NCBI GenBank assembly: GCA_963703565.1
Contig: CAVPEW010000030.1
Span: forward strand, 1 to 64,000
Direction of reading: 5' to 3'
DNA: 64,000 bases
DNA from: CAVPEW01 sp963703565
GTDB lineage: Bacteria > Actinomycetota > Acidimicrobiia > Acidimicrobiales > VFJN01
Shown here: positions 42,190 to 50,231 of the stretch, piece by piece
Numbering within the stretch: position 1 is the first letter of the stretch
How the letters are laid out: the number at the start of each line of letters is the position of its first letter
Notes under the pieces: generated by a model
What the model was told of the DNA's origin: nothing
The model's input: only the letters and a program-made list of their open reading frames with translations
The model's database searches: none
Position numbers and translations under genes: made by a program

Positions 42190-43146
42190 GTGCGCCGGCC
42201 CCGCATCCGCCCCTCCGCCTACCGGGCCATGACCGCCGGGGCCGTCGTGGCACTGGGGGCCATCATCGTCACCGGTGCCGCCGTGCGGCTCAGCGGATCC
42301 GGGCTGGGCTGCCCGACCTGGCCCAACTGCGAGGACGGGTCGCTCGTGCCTCGGGGTGCCACAGGCGCCCACGGATGGATCGAGTTCTTGAACCGAAGCT
42401 TCACAGGCGCGGTGTCGGTGGCGGTGGCGGTGGCGGTGCTCGGCGCTCTGTGGCGAGTCCCGTACCGGCCCGACCTGCTGCGCTGGGCCCTGGGACTGGT
42501 CGCTGGGGTGATGGCCCAGGCGGTGCTGGGCGGCATAGTCGTGCTGGTCGAGGTGGCACCGCTTGCCGTGATGGGCCACTACCTGCTCTCGGCGGTACTC
42601 GTCGCCAACGCCGTGCTGCTCCACCACCATGCCGGGCGCGAGCCCGGGGCGACCCGGGCCGCGGCCACCCCGGCGCTGCGCCGGACGTCGGGCGCCATGG
42701 TGGGAGCGGCCGTCGCCGTGCTCGCTGCGGGCACGGTGGTGACCGGCGCCGGGCCACACGGCGGGGACGAGGCCGCGGACCGCCTGGACGTGGCGGTCTC
42801 CAGCGCCGCCCGGATCCATGGCCTGGCGGCCTGGGTGCTCGTGGCGCTGGTGCTCGCCACGCTTCGCCTGGTCCGGCGCGGCGACGCCGATCCGGCCGTG
42901 GAGGGGCGCGGCCGGGTGCTGCTCGCAGCGATGGCGGCTCAGGGCGTCATCGGCTACGTGCAGTACCTCAACGACGTCCCCGAGCTCCTCGTAGGCGCCC
43001 ACGTGGCCGGCTCGGTGATCGTGTGGGCCGCCGCGCTGTGGTTCCACCTCGGGCTGAGGGCACCGGTCGAGCCGACCGCCACGGGTGGCTCGCCCCCCGT
43101 GGCGGCGATCGGAGCCCGCGTCGAAGGGCTGGAGGGGGTCCGGTGA
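42190..43146 (+). CDS. ctaA: Haem A synthase
   Basis: 318 residues of the COX15/CtaA family, eight helices in two similar halves. Key parts are RLSGSGLGCPTWPNCEDG with the conserved Cys pair (GCPTWPNC), EFLNRSFTGA, the haem-ligand histidines in MGHYLLSAVLVANAVLLHH and ARIHGLAAWVLVALV, and VGAHVAGSVIVWAAALWFH. It oxidises haem O, made by CtaB, to haem A. The GTG start is 9 nt beyond the SpoIIE stop once the element is removed, so ctaA was probably the second gene of that transcript; its promoter now must lie in the element or just upstream. Confidence 0.9.
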   Translation: MRRPRIRPSAYRAMTAGAVVALGAIIVTGAAVRLSGSGLGCPTWPNCEDGSLVPRGATGAHGWIEFLNRSFTGAVSVAVAVAVLGALWRVPYRPDLLRWALGLVAGVMAQAVLGGIVVLVEVAPLAVMGHYLLSAVLVANAVLLHHHAGREPGATRAAATPALRRTSGAMVGAAVAVLAAGTVVTGAGPHGGDEAADRLDVAVSSAARIHGLAAWVLVALVLATLRLVRRGDADPAVEGRGRVLLAAMAAQGVIGYVQYLNDVPELLVGAHVAGSVIVWAAALWFHLGLRAPVEPTATGGSPPVAAIGARVEGLEGVR

Positions 43147-43452
43147 CCACGACCCCGGTGGTGTCCCCGGGCGAGGTGACCGAACGGGTGCCCGGGGAGG
43201 ACACCACTGCAGGCAGCGACGCGCCGTGGGTCGTCATCGTTTGGAACGACCCCATCAACTTGATGGACTACGTCACCTTCGTCCTCCAGAAGCTCTTCGG
43301 CTACGGGCTCGAGGATGCGCGCCGCCTCATGCTGCAGGTCCACCAGGAGGGCCGCGCCGTGGTGTCGAACGGCCCACGCGAGAAGTGCGAGCCTCGACGT
43401 CTTCCGCCTCCACGAGCACGGGCTGTGGGCCACCATGCAGCACGACCGGTGA
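43143..43452 (+). CDS. clpS: ATP-dependent Clp protease adaptor ClpS, apparent frameshift
   Basis: GTG 43143 overlaps the ctaA stop. After a leader, the ClpS fold is clear: PWVVIVWNDPINLMDYVTFV with the N-end-recognition DP/ND region, LFGYGLEDARRLMLQVHQEGRAVV, then after a break DVFRLHEHGLWATMQHDR in the +1 frame. The length, 310 bp, is 103 codons plus one base; reading GAGCCTC at 43389-43395 as GAGCTC gives REKCELDVFRLHEHG, the expected ClpS wording. ClpS delivers N-degron substrates to ClpA/ClpC-ClpP. Probably intact in the organism. Confidence 0.85.
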
Positions 43453-43466
43453 GGAGGCGACGACGG

Positions 43467-43952
43467 GTGCAGGTGCACATCGAGCGGACGGGACCGCATC
43501 GCTTCGAGGCATCCGTGGCAACCCCCCTTGCCGAGATGGTGAAGTCGCTGACCGCCCAGGTGCGCGAGCTGCTGGTTGCCGATACCGACGACCCACGCCT
43601 GGCCCGGCTGTTCCCACCCGGCTACGGCACCGACGCCGAGCGGGACCGCGAGTACCAGGTGCTCGTGCGCGACGAGCTGCTCGCTCGCAGGTTGAGCTCG
43701 CTCGAGGTGCTCGACGAGGGCCTGGCTTCGCCGGGGCCGACCGAGCTCGACGTCGAGGGCCTCACGGCCTGGATGACCGCTTTGAACGACGTGCGGCTCG
43801 TGCTGGGCACGGTGCTCGACGTTCGCGAGGACGAACCGAGGGTCAGGCGGGGTGATCCGAGGGCGTCCGGGCTCGCCGCCTATGACGTGCTCACCCACGT
43901 GCTGGCCCACGTGCTGGCAGCCCTGGAGGAGGACCACCGGAGCCCAGGATGA
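43467..43952 (+). CDS. DUF2017 family protein
   Basis: 161 residues from GTG 43467, with GAGGAGG about 10 nt upstream. Conserved points are FEASVATPLAEMVKSLTAQVRELL, LARLFPPGYGTDAERDREYQVLVRDELLARR and WMTALNDVRLVLGTVL. The family regularly follows clpS in actinobacteria and is thought to work with the Clp system, but its function is not known. Mostly helical, soluble, no signal peptide. Confidence 0.82.
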   Translation: MQVHIERTGPHRFEASVATPLAEMVKSLTAQVRELLVADTDDPRLARLFPPGYGTDAERDREYQVLVRDELLARRLSSLEVLDEGLASPGPTELDVEGLTAWMTALNDVRLVLGTVLDVREDEPRVRRGDPRASGLAAYDVLTHVLAHVLAALEEDHRSPG

Positions 43953-44039
43953 GGGGTCGATGCGATTTGAGGACCTGCGGCGCGCTGCTAGGGTCTCGCT
44001 CCGCCCCGAGTGGGGATCGGAGACCGTCGCACGGCCCAG

Positions 44040-44111
44040 GCCCCCATCGTCTAGCGGCCTAGGACACCGCCCTTTCAAGGCGGCAGCACGGGTTCGAATC
44101 CCGTTGGGGGC
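44040..44111 (+). tRNA. tRNA-Glu (anticodon TTC)
   Basis: 72 nt. Acceptor GCCCCCA pairs with TGGGGGC, the anticodon loop is CTTTCAA with anticodon TTC, and the T-arm CGGGTTCGAATCCCG is canonical. CCA is not encoded. It heads a cluster of three tRNA genes. Confidence 0.93.
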
Positions 44112-44125
44112 GCACAACCCATCGA

Positions 44126-44200
44126 GGTCCCGTGGTGCAGTTTGGAGTGCACGCCGGCCTGTCAAGCCGGAGGTCGCGGGTTCAAATCCCGTCGGGACCG
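44126..44200 (+). tRNA. tRNA-Asp (anticodon GTC)
   Basis: 75 nt. Acceptor GGTCCCG pairs with CGGGACC, anticodon loop CTGTCAA (GTC), T-arm CGGGTTCAAATCCCG. The next three bases (44201-44203) are CCA, so the 3' end may be encoded. Confidence 0.93.
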
Positions 44201-44231
44201 CCACACTCGCCCGCTGCGGTGTGTGAGGCAG

Positions 44232-44304
44232 GGTCGGGTAGCTCAGTTGGCAGAGCGTCCGCCTGAAAAGCGGAAGGTCACCGGATCGACGCCGGTCCCG
44301 ACCA
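44232..44304 (+). tRNA. tRNA-Phe (anticodon GAA)
   Basis: 73 nt. Acceptor GGTCGGG pairs with CCCGACC, D-arm GCTCAGTTGGCAGAGC, anticodon loop CTGAAAA (GAA), T-loop region CCGGATCGACGCCGG (GATCGAC in place of the usual GTTCGAA, so T54/T55 positions vary). Confidence 0.92.
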
Positions 44305-44372
44305 CGGAAGAACTTGAGCCGCGGTCCTCTCGGGCTCGGATCCGTCGCACGCGCGCGCTGACGAGCTCAGGG

Positions 44373-44789
44373 TCACACCACCTTGAGGTCGACCTCGACG
44401 TTGCCTCTGGTGGCGTTCGAGTACGGGCACACCTCGTGGGCCTTGCCGACCAAATCGAGAGCACGATCCTCGTCGAGGTTCGGGGCGTGGACATCGAGCT
44501 CCACCGCTAGACCGAAGCCGCCGTTGGCGAGTGTGCCTATCGAGACGCTCGCGGAGACCTGCGAGCCCTCGAGGTCCGCGCCCGACTCCGTACCCACGTG
44601 CTTGAGCGCCGAGTGGAAGCACGCGGCGTACCCGGCTGCGAAGAGCTGTTCGGGGTTGGTGGCACCACCCGGCCCACCCATCTCCTTGGGGATCCTCACC
44701 TCGACGGCGAGGAGGCCGTCCTCGCTCTCGGTGCGCCCGTTGCGGCCGTCGCCGAATGCCGTTGCAATGGCTGTGTAGATGGCTTCCAT
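44373..44789 (-). CDS. ohr: Organic hydroperoxide resistance protein (Ohr/OsmC family)
   Basis: 138 residues. The two catalytic cysteines are in AAGYAACFHSAL and HEVCPYSNATRGN, with GGPGGATNPEQLFAAGYAACF typical of Ohr. It reduces organic and fatty-acid hydroperoxides using lipoylated or other thiol partners. ATG 44789 is chosen because AGAGGGAG lies 6-8 nt before it; the in-frame GTG two codons earlier falls within that site. A palindrome upstream (44813-44826) is a candidate operator. Confidence 0.88.
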   Translation of the reverse strand: MEAIYTAIATAFGDGRNGRTESEDGLLAVEVRIPKEMGGPGGATNPEQLFAAGYAACFHSALKHVGTESGADLEGSQVSASVSIGTLANGGFGLAVELDVHAPNLDEDRALDLVGKAHEVCPYSNATRGNVEVDLKVV

Positions 44790-44812
44790 GGTCACTCCCT
44801 CTAGGATCTTCT

Positions 44813-44826
44813 AATCGTGTGCGATT
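44813..44826. promoter_or_regulatory. Palindromic candidate operator upstream of ohr
   Basis: AATCG-TGTG-CGATT, perfect 5-bp arms, 24-37 nt before the ohr start. Its A/T-containing arms stand out from the GC-rich surroundings. An OhrR-like MarR repressor is the usual controller of ohr genes; no such gene lies in the window, so the binding protein is a guess. Confidence 0.4.
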
Positions 44827-44926
44827 GATTCGTCCACGAGCCTATCGGGTGTGTGCTTCATTCGTCTCGGGGCCCGGCGGACCTGTCCGGCAGGCTGCGC
44901 CGCCGCTGCGATGCCACCATGGGTCG

Positions 44927-45628
44927 ATGGAGCGAGTGGACGAGGACTGGGAGCGCGCCGTCGCCATCGCCGCCCACCCCGATGACCTCGAGTACGGCCT
45001 GGCATCGGCGGTGGCCCGTTGGACCGGGCAGGGGCGCTCCGTTTCCTACGTGCTGGCCACGAGCGGGGAAGCTGGAATCGACTCGATCGCGCCGGCCGAG
45101 TGCGCCCGGCTCCGCGAAGAGGAGGAACGCCGGGGCGCCGCTGCCGTGGGCGTCGACAGGGTCGACTTCCTCGGACTGCCCGACGGCCTGCTGTCCGACG
45201 GTCCCGAGCTGCGCCGCGCCCTCGCCGGCGCCCTGCGGGACCTGCGACCCGAAGTCGTGCTGGCGCTGAACCACGAGCTGACCTGGGGCCCGGGTGGTCC
45301 GGTGAACCACCGCGACCACAGGATCGTGGGCATGGCGGTCATCGACGCCGTGCGCGACGCCGCGAACCGGTGGGTCTTCGAGGACCTCGGCGAGCCATGG
45401 GGCGGCGTGCGGGCCCTGTACCTCGCGGGGTGCTCCGAACCCACCCACGTGGTCGACGTATCCGACTCGCTCGAAGTGGGAGTGGCCTCCCTACGTGCGC
45501 ACCGCGCCTACATCGACGGCCTCGGCACCGGCTTCGACCCCGACGCCTTCCTGCGCACCAACGCCGCGGAGACCGGCTCGCGCCACGGTCTGCGCTACGC
45601 CGTGGAGCTCCGCCGGGTCGCGCTGTGA
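44927..45628 (+). CDS. PIG-L family N-acetylglucosaminyl-type deacetylase
   Basis: 233 residues. The zinc site is seen in AIAAHPDDLEYG (His-Pro-Asp-Asp) and NHRDHRIVG (His), both near the family's expected places. Relatives include MshB (mycothiol synthesis) and Mca (mycothiol conjugate amidase), but the closest annotation would be a general PIG-L deacetylase. The substrate is not clear. It is preceded by an oppositely directed ohr and converges with the cobalt/nickel transporter genes. Confidence 0.82.
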   Translation: MERVDEDWERAVAIAAHPDDLEYGLASAVARWTGQGRSVSYVLATSGEAGIDSIAPAECARLREEEERRGAAAVGVDRVDFLGLPDGLLSDGPELRRALAGALRDLRPEVVLALNHELTWGPGGPVNHRDHRIVGMAVIDAVRDAANRWVFEDLGEPWGGVRALYLAGCSEPTHVVDVSDSLEVGVASLRAHRAYIDGLGTGFDPDAFLRTNAAETGSRHGLRYAVELRRVAL

Positions 45629-45644
45629 CCGGGGCCGCGGCGAC

Positions 45645-46415
45645 TCATGGCGCCGATCGGCGCCCGGTTCGAACGGACCGGGGGTCGAAGCCCGGGGGAA
45701 GCTCGAGATCGTGGGCGGCCAGCAGGTCGCCGTCGGCCAGCAGGGCCGGCGTCGGGCCGTCGGCGACGATCCGGCCCCCGTCGAGGATCACCGCCCGCTC
45801 GCACAGCTCCAGCGCGTAGGGCAGGTCATGGGTGACCACCACCGTGGTCACCGCCAGCGATGCCAGCACGCCGGACAGCTCGCGCCGGGCTCGAGGATCG
45901 AGGTTGGCCGTGGGCTCGTCGAGCACCAGGACCTCGGGCCCCATCGCCAGCACCGTGGCGACCGCCACCCTCCGCCTCTGGCCGAGGCTGAGCCGATGGG
46001 GAGCCTCCCCGACCGCTGCCGCCATCCCGACTGCCGTCAGCGCCGACCGCACGCGTTCGGCGAGGTCATCGCCTGTGACCCCCAGGTTCGACGGTCCGAA
46101 GGCGACATCGGCGCCCACCGTGGGCATGAACAGCTGGTCGTCGGGATCCTGGAACACCACTCCCACACGGCGACGTACCTCGCGCAGCGATCGTCGGGAG
46201 ACCTCGAGACCGCCGATGCGAACGCGGCCAGCGTCAGGCGACAGGATGCCGTTGAGGTGCAGGACCAGCGTCGTCTTGCCGGCTCCGTTCGGTCCGAGCA
46301 CTGCTACACGTTCGCCCGACTGGATCGACAGGTCGATGCCGCTGAGCACGGGGCCGCCACCCGGGTACGCGTACTCCACAGCGTCCACCTCTACAGCGCC
46401 GGAGGCGGCTGTCAT
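45645..46415 (-). CDS. cbiO: Cobalt/nickel ECF transporter ATPase CbiO
   Basis: 256 residues: Walker A GPNGAGKTTLVLHLNG, the ECF-specific VVFQDPDDQLFMPTV (Q-loop), signature LSLGQRRRVAVATVLAM, Walker B VLVLDEPTANLDP and switch VVVTHDLPYALELC. It drives metal uptake with CbiQ and CbiM. ATG overlaps the cbiQ stop. Confidence 0.88.
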   Translation of the reverse strand: MTAASGAVEVDAVEYAYPGGGPVLSGIDLSIQSGERVAVLGPNGAGKTTLVLHLNGILSPDAGRVRIGGLEVSRRSLREVRRRVGVVFQDPDDQLFMPTVGADVAFGPSNLGVTGDDLAERVRSALTAVGMAAAVGEAPHRLSLGQRRRVAVATVLAMGPEVLVLDEPTANLDPRARRELSGVLASLAVTTVVVTHDLPYALELCERAVILDGGRIVADGPTPALLADGDLLAAHDLELPPGFDPRSVRTGRRSAP

Positions 46416-47173
46416 CCCAGCACCCACGCCAGCACGGTCGCCGTCGCCGAGGCCGCGACCACGCACGCCGCCGAGGCCGTCCCGCGCGCCGAGCGCCGGA
46501 CCACGGGGTGCCACGGCGCCGGCATCTGGCCCGTGTAGCCCCGCGCCAGCATGGCTAGCTGCACCCGCTCGCCACGTTCGTAGCTGCGCACGAACAGGAC
46601 CCCCAGCGACCCGGCCGTGGCGCGGGCCTGCCAGAGCCAGCGCGGATCATCGGCTCTGGAGAGCCTGGCCACCCGCATGCGGGCTGCCTGGGCACCGATC
46701 ACCTCGAGATAGCGAACCATGAACCCGGCCACGGCCGTGAGCAGCCGAGGGAACCGCAAGCGGTCGAGGCCGGCGAGCAGGTCGGCCGGCGCCACGGTCA
46801 CCGTGAGTGCCGACGCAGCCACCAGCCCGAGCGACGCCTTTGCCAGGACCGTCGTGCCCGAAGCGAGGCCCTCGCGCGAGACCTGCAGGCCGAGAAGGTC
46901 GAGACGAGGCGGGGGCCCGACAACCGCGGCCCACAGCGCGAACATCGCCACCGGCACCAGCACCGGCGTGCGGTGCAGCAGCCAACCACGGGGCACGTCG
47001 AGGGCCACGACAGCGCCGGCAAGCAACCCGGCGTCGAACAGGTACGCGGCCCAGGCCCCTCGAGGGGCGGACACGACCGCGCCGACGAACCCGAGCGTGG
47101 CCACGATCGCGACGTGCGCGGCGACCGGGGATGCCGACGTCGGCTGCTGGCCCCTGGCGTGACCGCCACCCAC
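46412..47173 (-). CDS. cbiQ: Cobalt/nickel ECF transporter T component CbiQ
   Basis: 253 residues with a GTG start directly after the stop of the preceding gene. Several helices (LFDAGLLAGAVVALDVP, VPVAMFALWAAVVG, LAKASLGLVAASALTVTV) and the T-component signatures ARMRVARLSRADD and ERGERVQLAMLARGYTG, the Ala-Arg-Gly type coupling motif that contacts the ATPase. It links CbiO to the substrate-binding CbiM. Confidence 0.85.
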   Translation of the reverse strand: MGGGHARGQQPTSASPVAAHVAIVATLGFVGAVVSAPRGAWAAYLFDAGLLAGAVVALDVPRGWLLHRTPVLVPVAMFALWAAVVGPPPRLDLLGLQVSREGLASGTTVLAKASLGLVAASALTVTVAPADLLAGLDRLRFPRLLTAVAGFMVRYLEVIGAQAARMRVARLSRADDPRWLWQARATAGSLGVLFVRSYERGERVQLAMLARGYTGQMPAPWHPVVRRSARGTASAACVVAASATATVLAWVLG

Positions 47174-47497
47174 TCAGGTCGCCGATCCCGGCGGACCCGA
47201 GCGGGGGCCTCGACGCCTCGCCAGCGCGAGAGAGCCGGCGACCACACCGCAGGCCAGCCCGGCGCCGGCAAGCCCGGCCAGCACGCGGGGAAGCGCGCCG
47301 TCATCGCCCGACGTCGCGCGAGCCGTCGCCGTGTCGGCGAGGGCGTGGGTCTGCTCGCGCCCGGCGAACCCCTCCCTGCCGGCGACGGTCTGGAGTCCGT
47401 CTGGCCGGTCGCTCGACAGCGGGCTAGCCACGACCACGGCCAAGATCAACGCCCCGGTCGCGGCCACGAACGCCATCCATCGAACCCGCCCAGTCAC
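47174..47497 (-). CDS. PDGLE-domain (CbiN-like) membrane component of the metal transporter
   Basis: 107 residues from GTG 47497 with helices near 8-26 and 72-94. The segment SSDRPDGLQTVAGREGFA is the PDGLE signature that in many genomes replaces or accompanies CbiN beside CbiM. It assists CbiM in Co2+/Ni2+ uptake. It overlaps the end of cbiM by 74 bases. Confidence 0.78.
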   Translation of the reverse strand: MTGRVRWMAFVAATGALILAVVVASPLSSDRPDGLQTVAGREGFAGREQTHALADTATARATSGDDGALPRVLAGLAGAGLACGVVAGSLALARRRGPRSGPPGSAT

Positions 47498-48227
47498 GGC
47501 GCGCCCCCGCGGGATCGACCGCGCAAGCCGCGTCGGCGATGCCGACCGGGCGCGACCCGGGCACCGACGACGCAGGATCGCGCCCGAGGCGCGCCGCCCA
47601 GACCAGGTCCGGGCGGGTGGCCATCACGGCCGAGACGGTCATCGCCGTGATCACCGCCTCGACCACGGCGATCACGGCGTGCACACCCATCATCGATGCG
47701 GCCAGCGACCCCAGCGGAACCGGCGCCGTGCCGCCCAACGCGTACTCGACCACGAACGCGGCCGCGGCCAGCAGCAGCCCCGCGCCGGCACCGACACCGG
47801 CGGCTGCAGGCGCCGACCAGGGCCGGCGAGGCGCCACCGCCAGAATCGCCCGGATCACGACACCAGCGGCGAGGCAGGCCACGAGCGCCAGGTTGACCAC
47901 GTTGAGGCCGATCGCGCTCAACCCCCCGTCGGCGAGGACCAGGGCCTGCACGCAGACCACGACCGCGACGCAGGTCGCGCCCACCCAGGGCCCTACCAGG
48001 GCGACGGCGAGACCCGCACCGACGAGGTGACCGCTGGTGCCGTTGAGGACCGGGAAGTTGACGAGCTGGGCGGCGAAGACGAACGCCGCGACCAGGCCCG
48101 CCAGCGGTACCTGGCGCTCCTCGAGGGTCGCCGAGGCGCGCTGCACGGCACACGCCGAGCCGACCACCGCGAGCCCTCCCGCTCCCAGGGACGTCGGCAC
48201 ATCCACGAAGCCGTCCGGGATGTGCAC
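47424..48227 (-). CDS. cbiM: Cobalt/nickel ECF transporter S component CbiM
   Basis: 267 residues starting GTG 48227; the N-terminal MHIPDGF is the metal-binding signature (N-terminal Met, His2). Further family features are QLVNFPVLNGTSGHLVGAGLAVALVGPW and GLSAIGLNVVNLALV. It captures Co2+ or Ni2+. The last 40 or so residues are Arg/Gly-rich and overlap the next gene, which is longer than usual; a small indel near the end is possible. The divergent Fur-family gene and a palindrome between them suggest metal-dependent control. Confidence 0.87.
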   Translation of the reverse strand: MHIPDGFVDVPTSLGAGGLAVVGSACAVQRASATLEERQVPLAGLVAAFVFAAQLVNFPVLNGTSGHLVGAGLAVALVGPWVGATCVAVVVCVQALVLADGGLSAIGLNVVNLALVACLAAGVVIRAILAVAPRRPWSAPAAAGVGAGAGLLLAAAAFVVEYALGGTAPVPLGSLAASMMGVHAVIAVVEAVITAMTVSAVMATRPDLVWAARLGRDPASSVPGSRPVGIADAACAVDPAGARRDWAGSMDGVRGRDRGVDLGRGRG

Positions 48228-48242
48228 CGGGCGAACGTTAGT

Positions 48243-48255
48243 GCGAACGGTTCGC
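48243..48255. promoter_or_regulatory. Palindromic candidate metal-regulator operator
   Basis: GCGAAC-G-GTTCGC, a perfect 6-bp inverted repeat around one base, with another GCGAAC at 48231-48236. It lies in the 83-nt gap between divergent cbiM and the Fur-family gene, so one site could control both. The assignment to the neighbouring Fur protein is inference. Confidence 0.45.
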
Positions 48256-48310
48256 CATTGTCGCTGGGAGGGCCCGAGGACGCCGGGCCCGAGTGGGCCA
48301 AGATGGGCAG

Positions 48311-48775
48311 GTGCCCGGTGCCCACCACCGCCCGCCCCACGTGCACGACGACATCGATGAGCGCGAGGCGGCGATCCTCGAACGGCTGCGGGCCGACGGC
48401 GGTCGGGTCACCGAGGGGCGCCGGGCCATCGTCCGGGCGCTGGTCGGCGGCCCCGACCACCACGTGACCGCCGAGGACCTCGCCCACGCCGTGGCCACCG
48501 ATCACCCCGACCTCCACCTGTCCACCGTCTACAGAACGCTCGACGCGCTGGCCGAGCTCGGTGTGGTGGAGCGCATCGTGCTGAGCGCCCGCGGGGCCGT
48601 GTACCACCTGCACGACCACGCCCACCACCACCTCGTGTGCACCGGCTGCGGCAGGGTCGTGGAGGTACCAGAGGCCGACCTGGCTCCGCTGCTGGACCCC
48701 CTGGCCCAGCGGTACGGGTTCGACACCAGCGGGCACCGCCTGGCGGTCAGCGGTCGCTGCGCGGCCTGTCGCTGA
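48311..48775 (+). CDS. Fur-family metal-responsive repressor
   Basis: 154 residues from GTG 48311. Winged helix (ILERLRADGGRVTEGRRAIVRAL, HHVTAEDLAHAV, LHLSTVYRTLDALAELGVV) and a metal-binding half with HDHAHHHLVCTGCG and the second zinc pair GRCAAC. The family includes Fur, Zur, Nur and Mur. Divergence from a cobalt/nickel importer makes a nickel or cobalt sensor (Nur-like) likely, though zinc cannot be excluded. Confidence 0.85.
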   Translation: MPGAHHRPPHVHDDIDEREAAILERLRADGGRVTEGRRAIVRALVGGPDHHVTAEDLAHAVATDHPDLHLSTVYRTLDALAELGVVERIVLSARGAVYHLHDHAHHHLVCTGCGRVVEVPEADLAPLLDPLAQRYGFDTSGHRLAVSGRCAACR

Positions 48776-48933
48776 GACCACCGTCGCCGGAGCCCGCTCG
48801 CAGGCCCGGCGCGGGAGAGAACCTCGGACCGGGTGGAACGCAGTTCACGAGCGCGTCGTGACCAAGAAACGCTCCCGAAACGTCATGCCTCAAAGGTGTC
48901 GAAAATCTGACCTCTGGATGACAGGAGCCACCC

Positions 48934-50181
48934 GTGAACACCGGTGACACCGCGTGGGTGCTGACCTCGGCGGCGCTCGTGCTCTTCATGACCCCAGGCC
49001 TGGCCTTCTTCTACGGCGGCATGGTCCGGGGCAAGAACGTCCTGGGGATGCTCATGCAGAACATCTTCGCCATGGGCCTCATAGGCGTCCTCTGGGCGGT
49101 CGTCGGCTTCTCACTCGCCTTCGGCGACGGCGGAGGCCTCGTCGGCAACTTCGACTTCGCCCTGCTGCGAGACGTCATGAAGTTCGACGGAGACGGTCAG
49201 GTCGTCAACCTGCTGCCCGGCCTGGACTTCCTCACGATCCCCCCGATCGCCTTCTTCGCCTTCCAGATGATGTTCGCCATCATCACCCCCGCCTTGATCA
49301 CCGGGGCAGCCGCCGACCGCCTGAAGTTCCGCTCATACGCGGTGTTCATCGGCTTGTGGTCGGTCCTGGTGTACTCGCCCATCGCACACTGGGTCTTCAG
49401 CCCCACCGGGTGGCTGTTCGAGCGGGGCGCCCTCGACTTCGCCGGCGGGACCGCCATCCACGTCAACGCCGGCGTCGCCGCCCTGGTCCTCGTCGCCATG
49501 ATCGGTCCCAGGAAGGGCTACCCCAACCAGCCCATGCCGCCCCACAACCTTCCCTTCACGGTGCTGGGCACCGGCATATTGTGGTTCGGCTGGTTCGGGT
49601 TCAACGCCGGATCGGCGGGAGCCGCCAACGCCCAGGCCGCCCAGGCGCTGGTCAACACCGGCCTGGCGGCCTCCGCCGCCATGCTCGGCTGGCTCGCCGT
49701 CGAGCGGATCAAGGACGGGCACGCGACCACCCTCGGCGGCGCCTCGGGCGCGGTCGCGGGCCTCGTGGCCATAACCCCCTGCGCCGGCTTCGTCGGGGGC
49801 ATGGCCCCCGTCATCATCGGCACGATCGCCGGGATCGTGTGCTATCTGGCCATCGCCGTGAAGCGGTCACTGCGCCTCGACGACAGCCTCGACGTGATCG
49901 CCGTGCACCTCGTGGGGGGCATCGTCGGGTCCTTGCTCCTCGGCCTGTTCGCGGACGCCTCGGCGACGGGCGTGGGCACCGACGGCGCCTTCTTCGGTGG
50001 TGGAACGGACCTGCTCGCCGACCAACTCGTCGCCGTTGGCGCCGCCATCGGTTTCTCGGCTGCTGCGACCTTCGTCATCGCCAAGGCCGTGGACGCGGTG
50101 TTCGGGCTGCGCGTGGACGAGTCCGACGAGGACTCGGGGCTGGACCTGAGCCAGCACGCCGAGACCGCCTATTCGACCTGA
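48934..50181 (+). CDS. amt: Ammonium transporter (Amt family)
   Basis: 415 residues from GTG 48934 with ACAGGAG upstream; 11 helices. Amt landmarks: ALVLFMTPGLAFFYGGMVRGKNVLGML, the Phe gate (FAFQMMFAIITPALITGAAADR), WSVLVYSPIAHWVF and DFAGGTAIHVNAGVAALV with the first pore His, GWFGFNAGSAG, and VIAVHLVGGIVGSLLLGLF with the second pore His. It conducts ammonium across the membrane. No glnK gene is adjacent. Confidence 0.92.
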   Translation: MNTGDTAWVLTSAALVLFMTPGLAFFYGGMVRGKNVLGMLMQNIFAMGLIGVLWAVVGFSLAFGDGGGLVGNFDFALLRDVMKFDGDGQVVNLLPGLDFLTIPPIAFFAFQMMFAIITPALITGAAADRLKFRSYAVFIGLWSVLVYSPIAHWVFSPTGWLFERGALDFAGGTAIHVNAGVAALVLVAMIGPRKGYPNQPMPPHNLPFTVLGTGILWFGWFGFNAGSAGAANAQAAQALVNTGLAASAAMLGWLAVERIKDGHATTLGGASGAVAGLVAITPCAGFVGGMAPVIIGTIAGIVCYLAIAVKRSLRLDDSLDVIAVHLVGGIVGSLLLGLFADASATGVGTDGAFFGGGTDLLADQLVAVGAAIGFSAAATFVIAKAVDAVFGLRVDESDEDSGLDLSQHAETAYST

Positions 50182-50189
50182 CGCCGATG

Positions 50190-50231
50190 GCGGCCCGTCG
50201 ACCGGGAGGTCGACCTCGGCGGGCGGGCCGC
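50190..50231. terminator. Stem-loop terminator between convergent genes
   Basis: GCGGCCCG (50190-50197) pairs with CGGGCCGC (50224-50231), and the loop contains a second hairpin, TCGAC...GTCGA. It lies between the convergent ends of amt (50181) and the VWA gene (50232), without a T-run. Confidence 0.55.
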
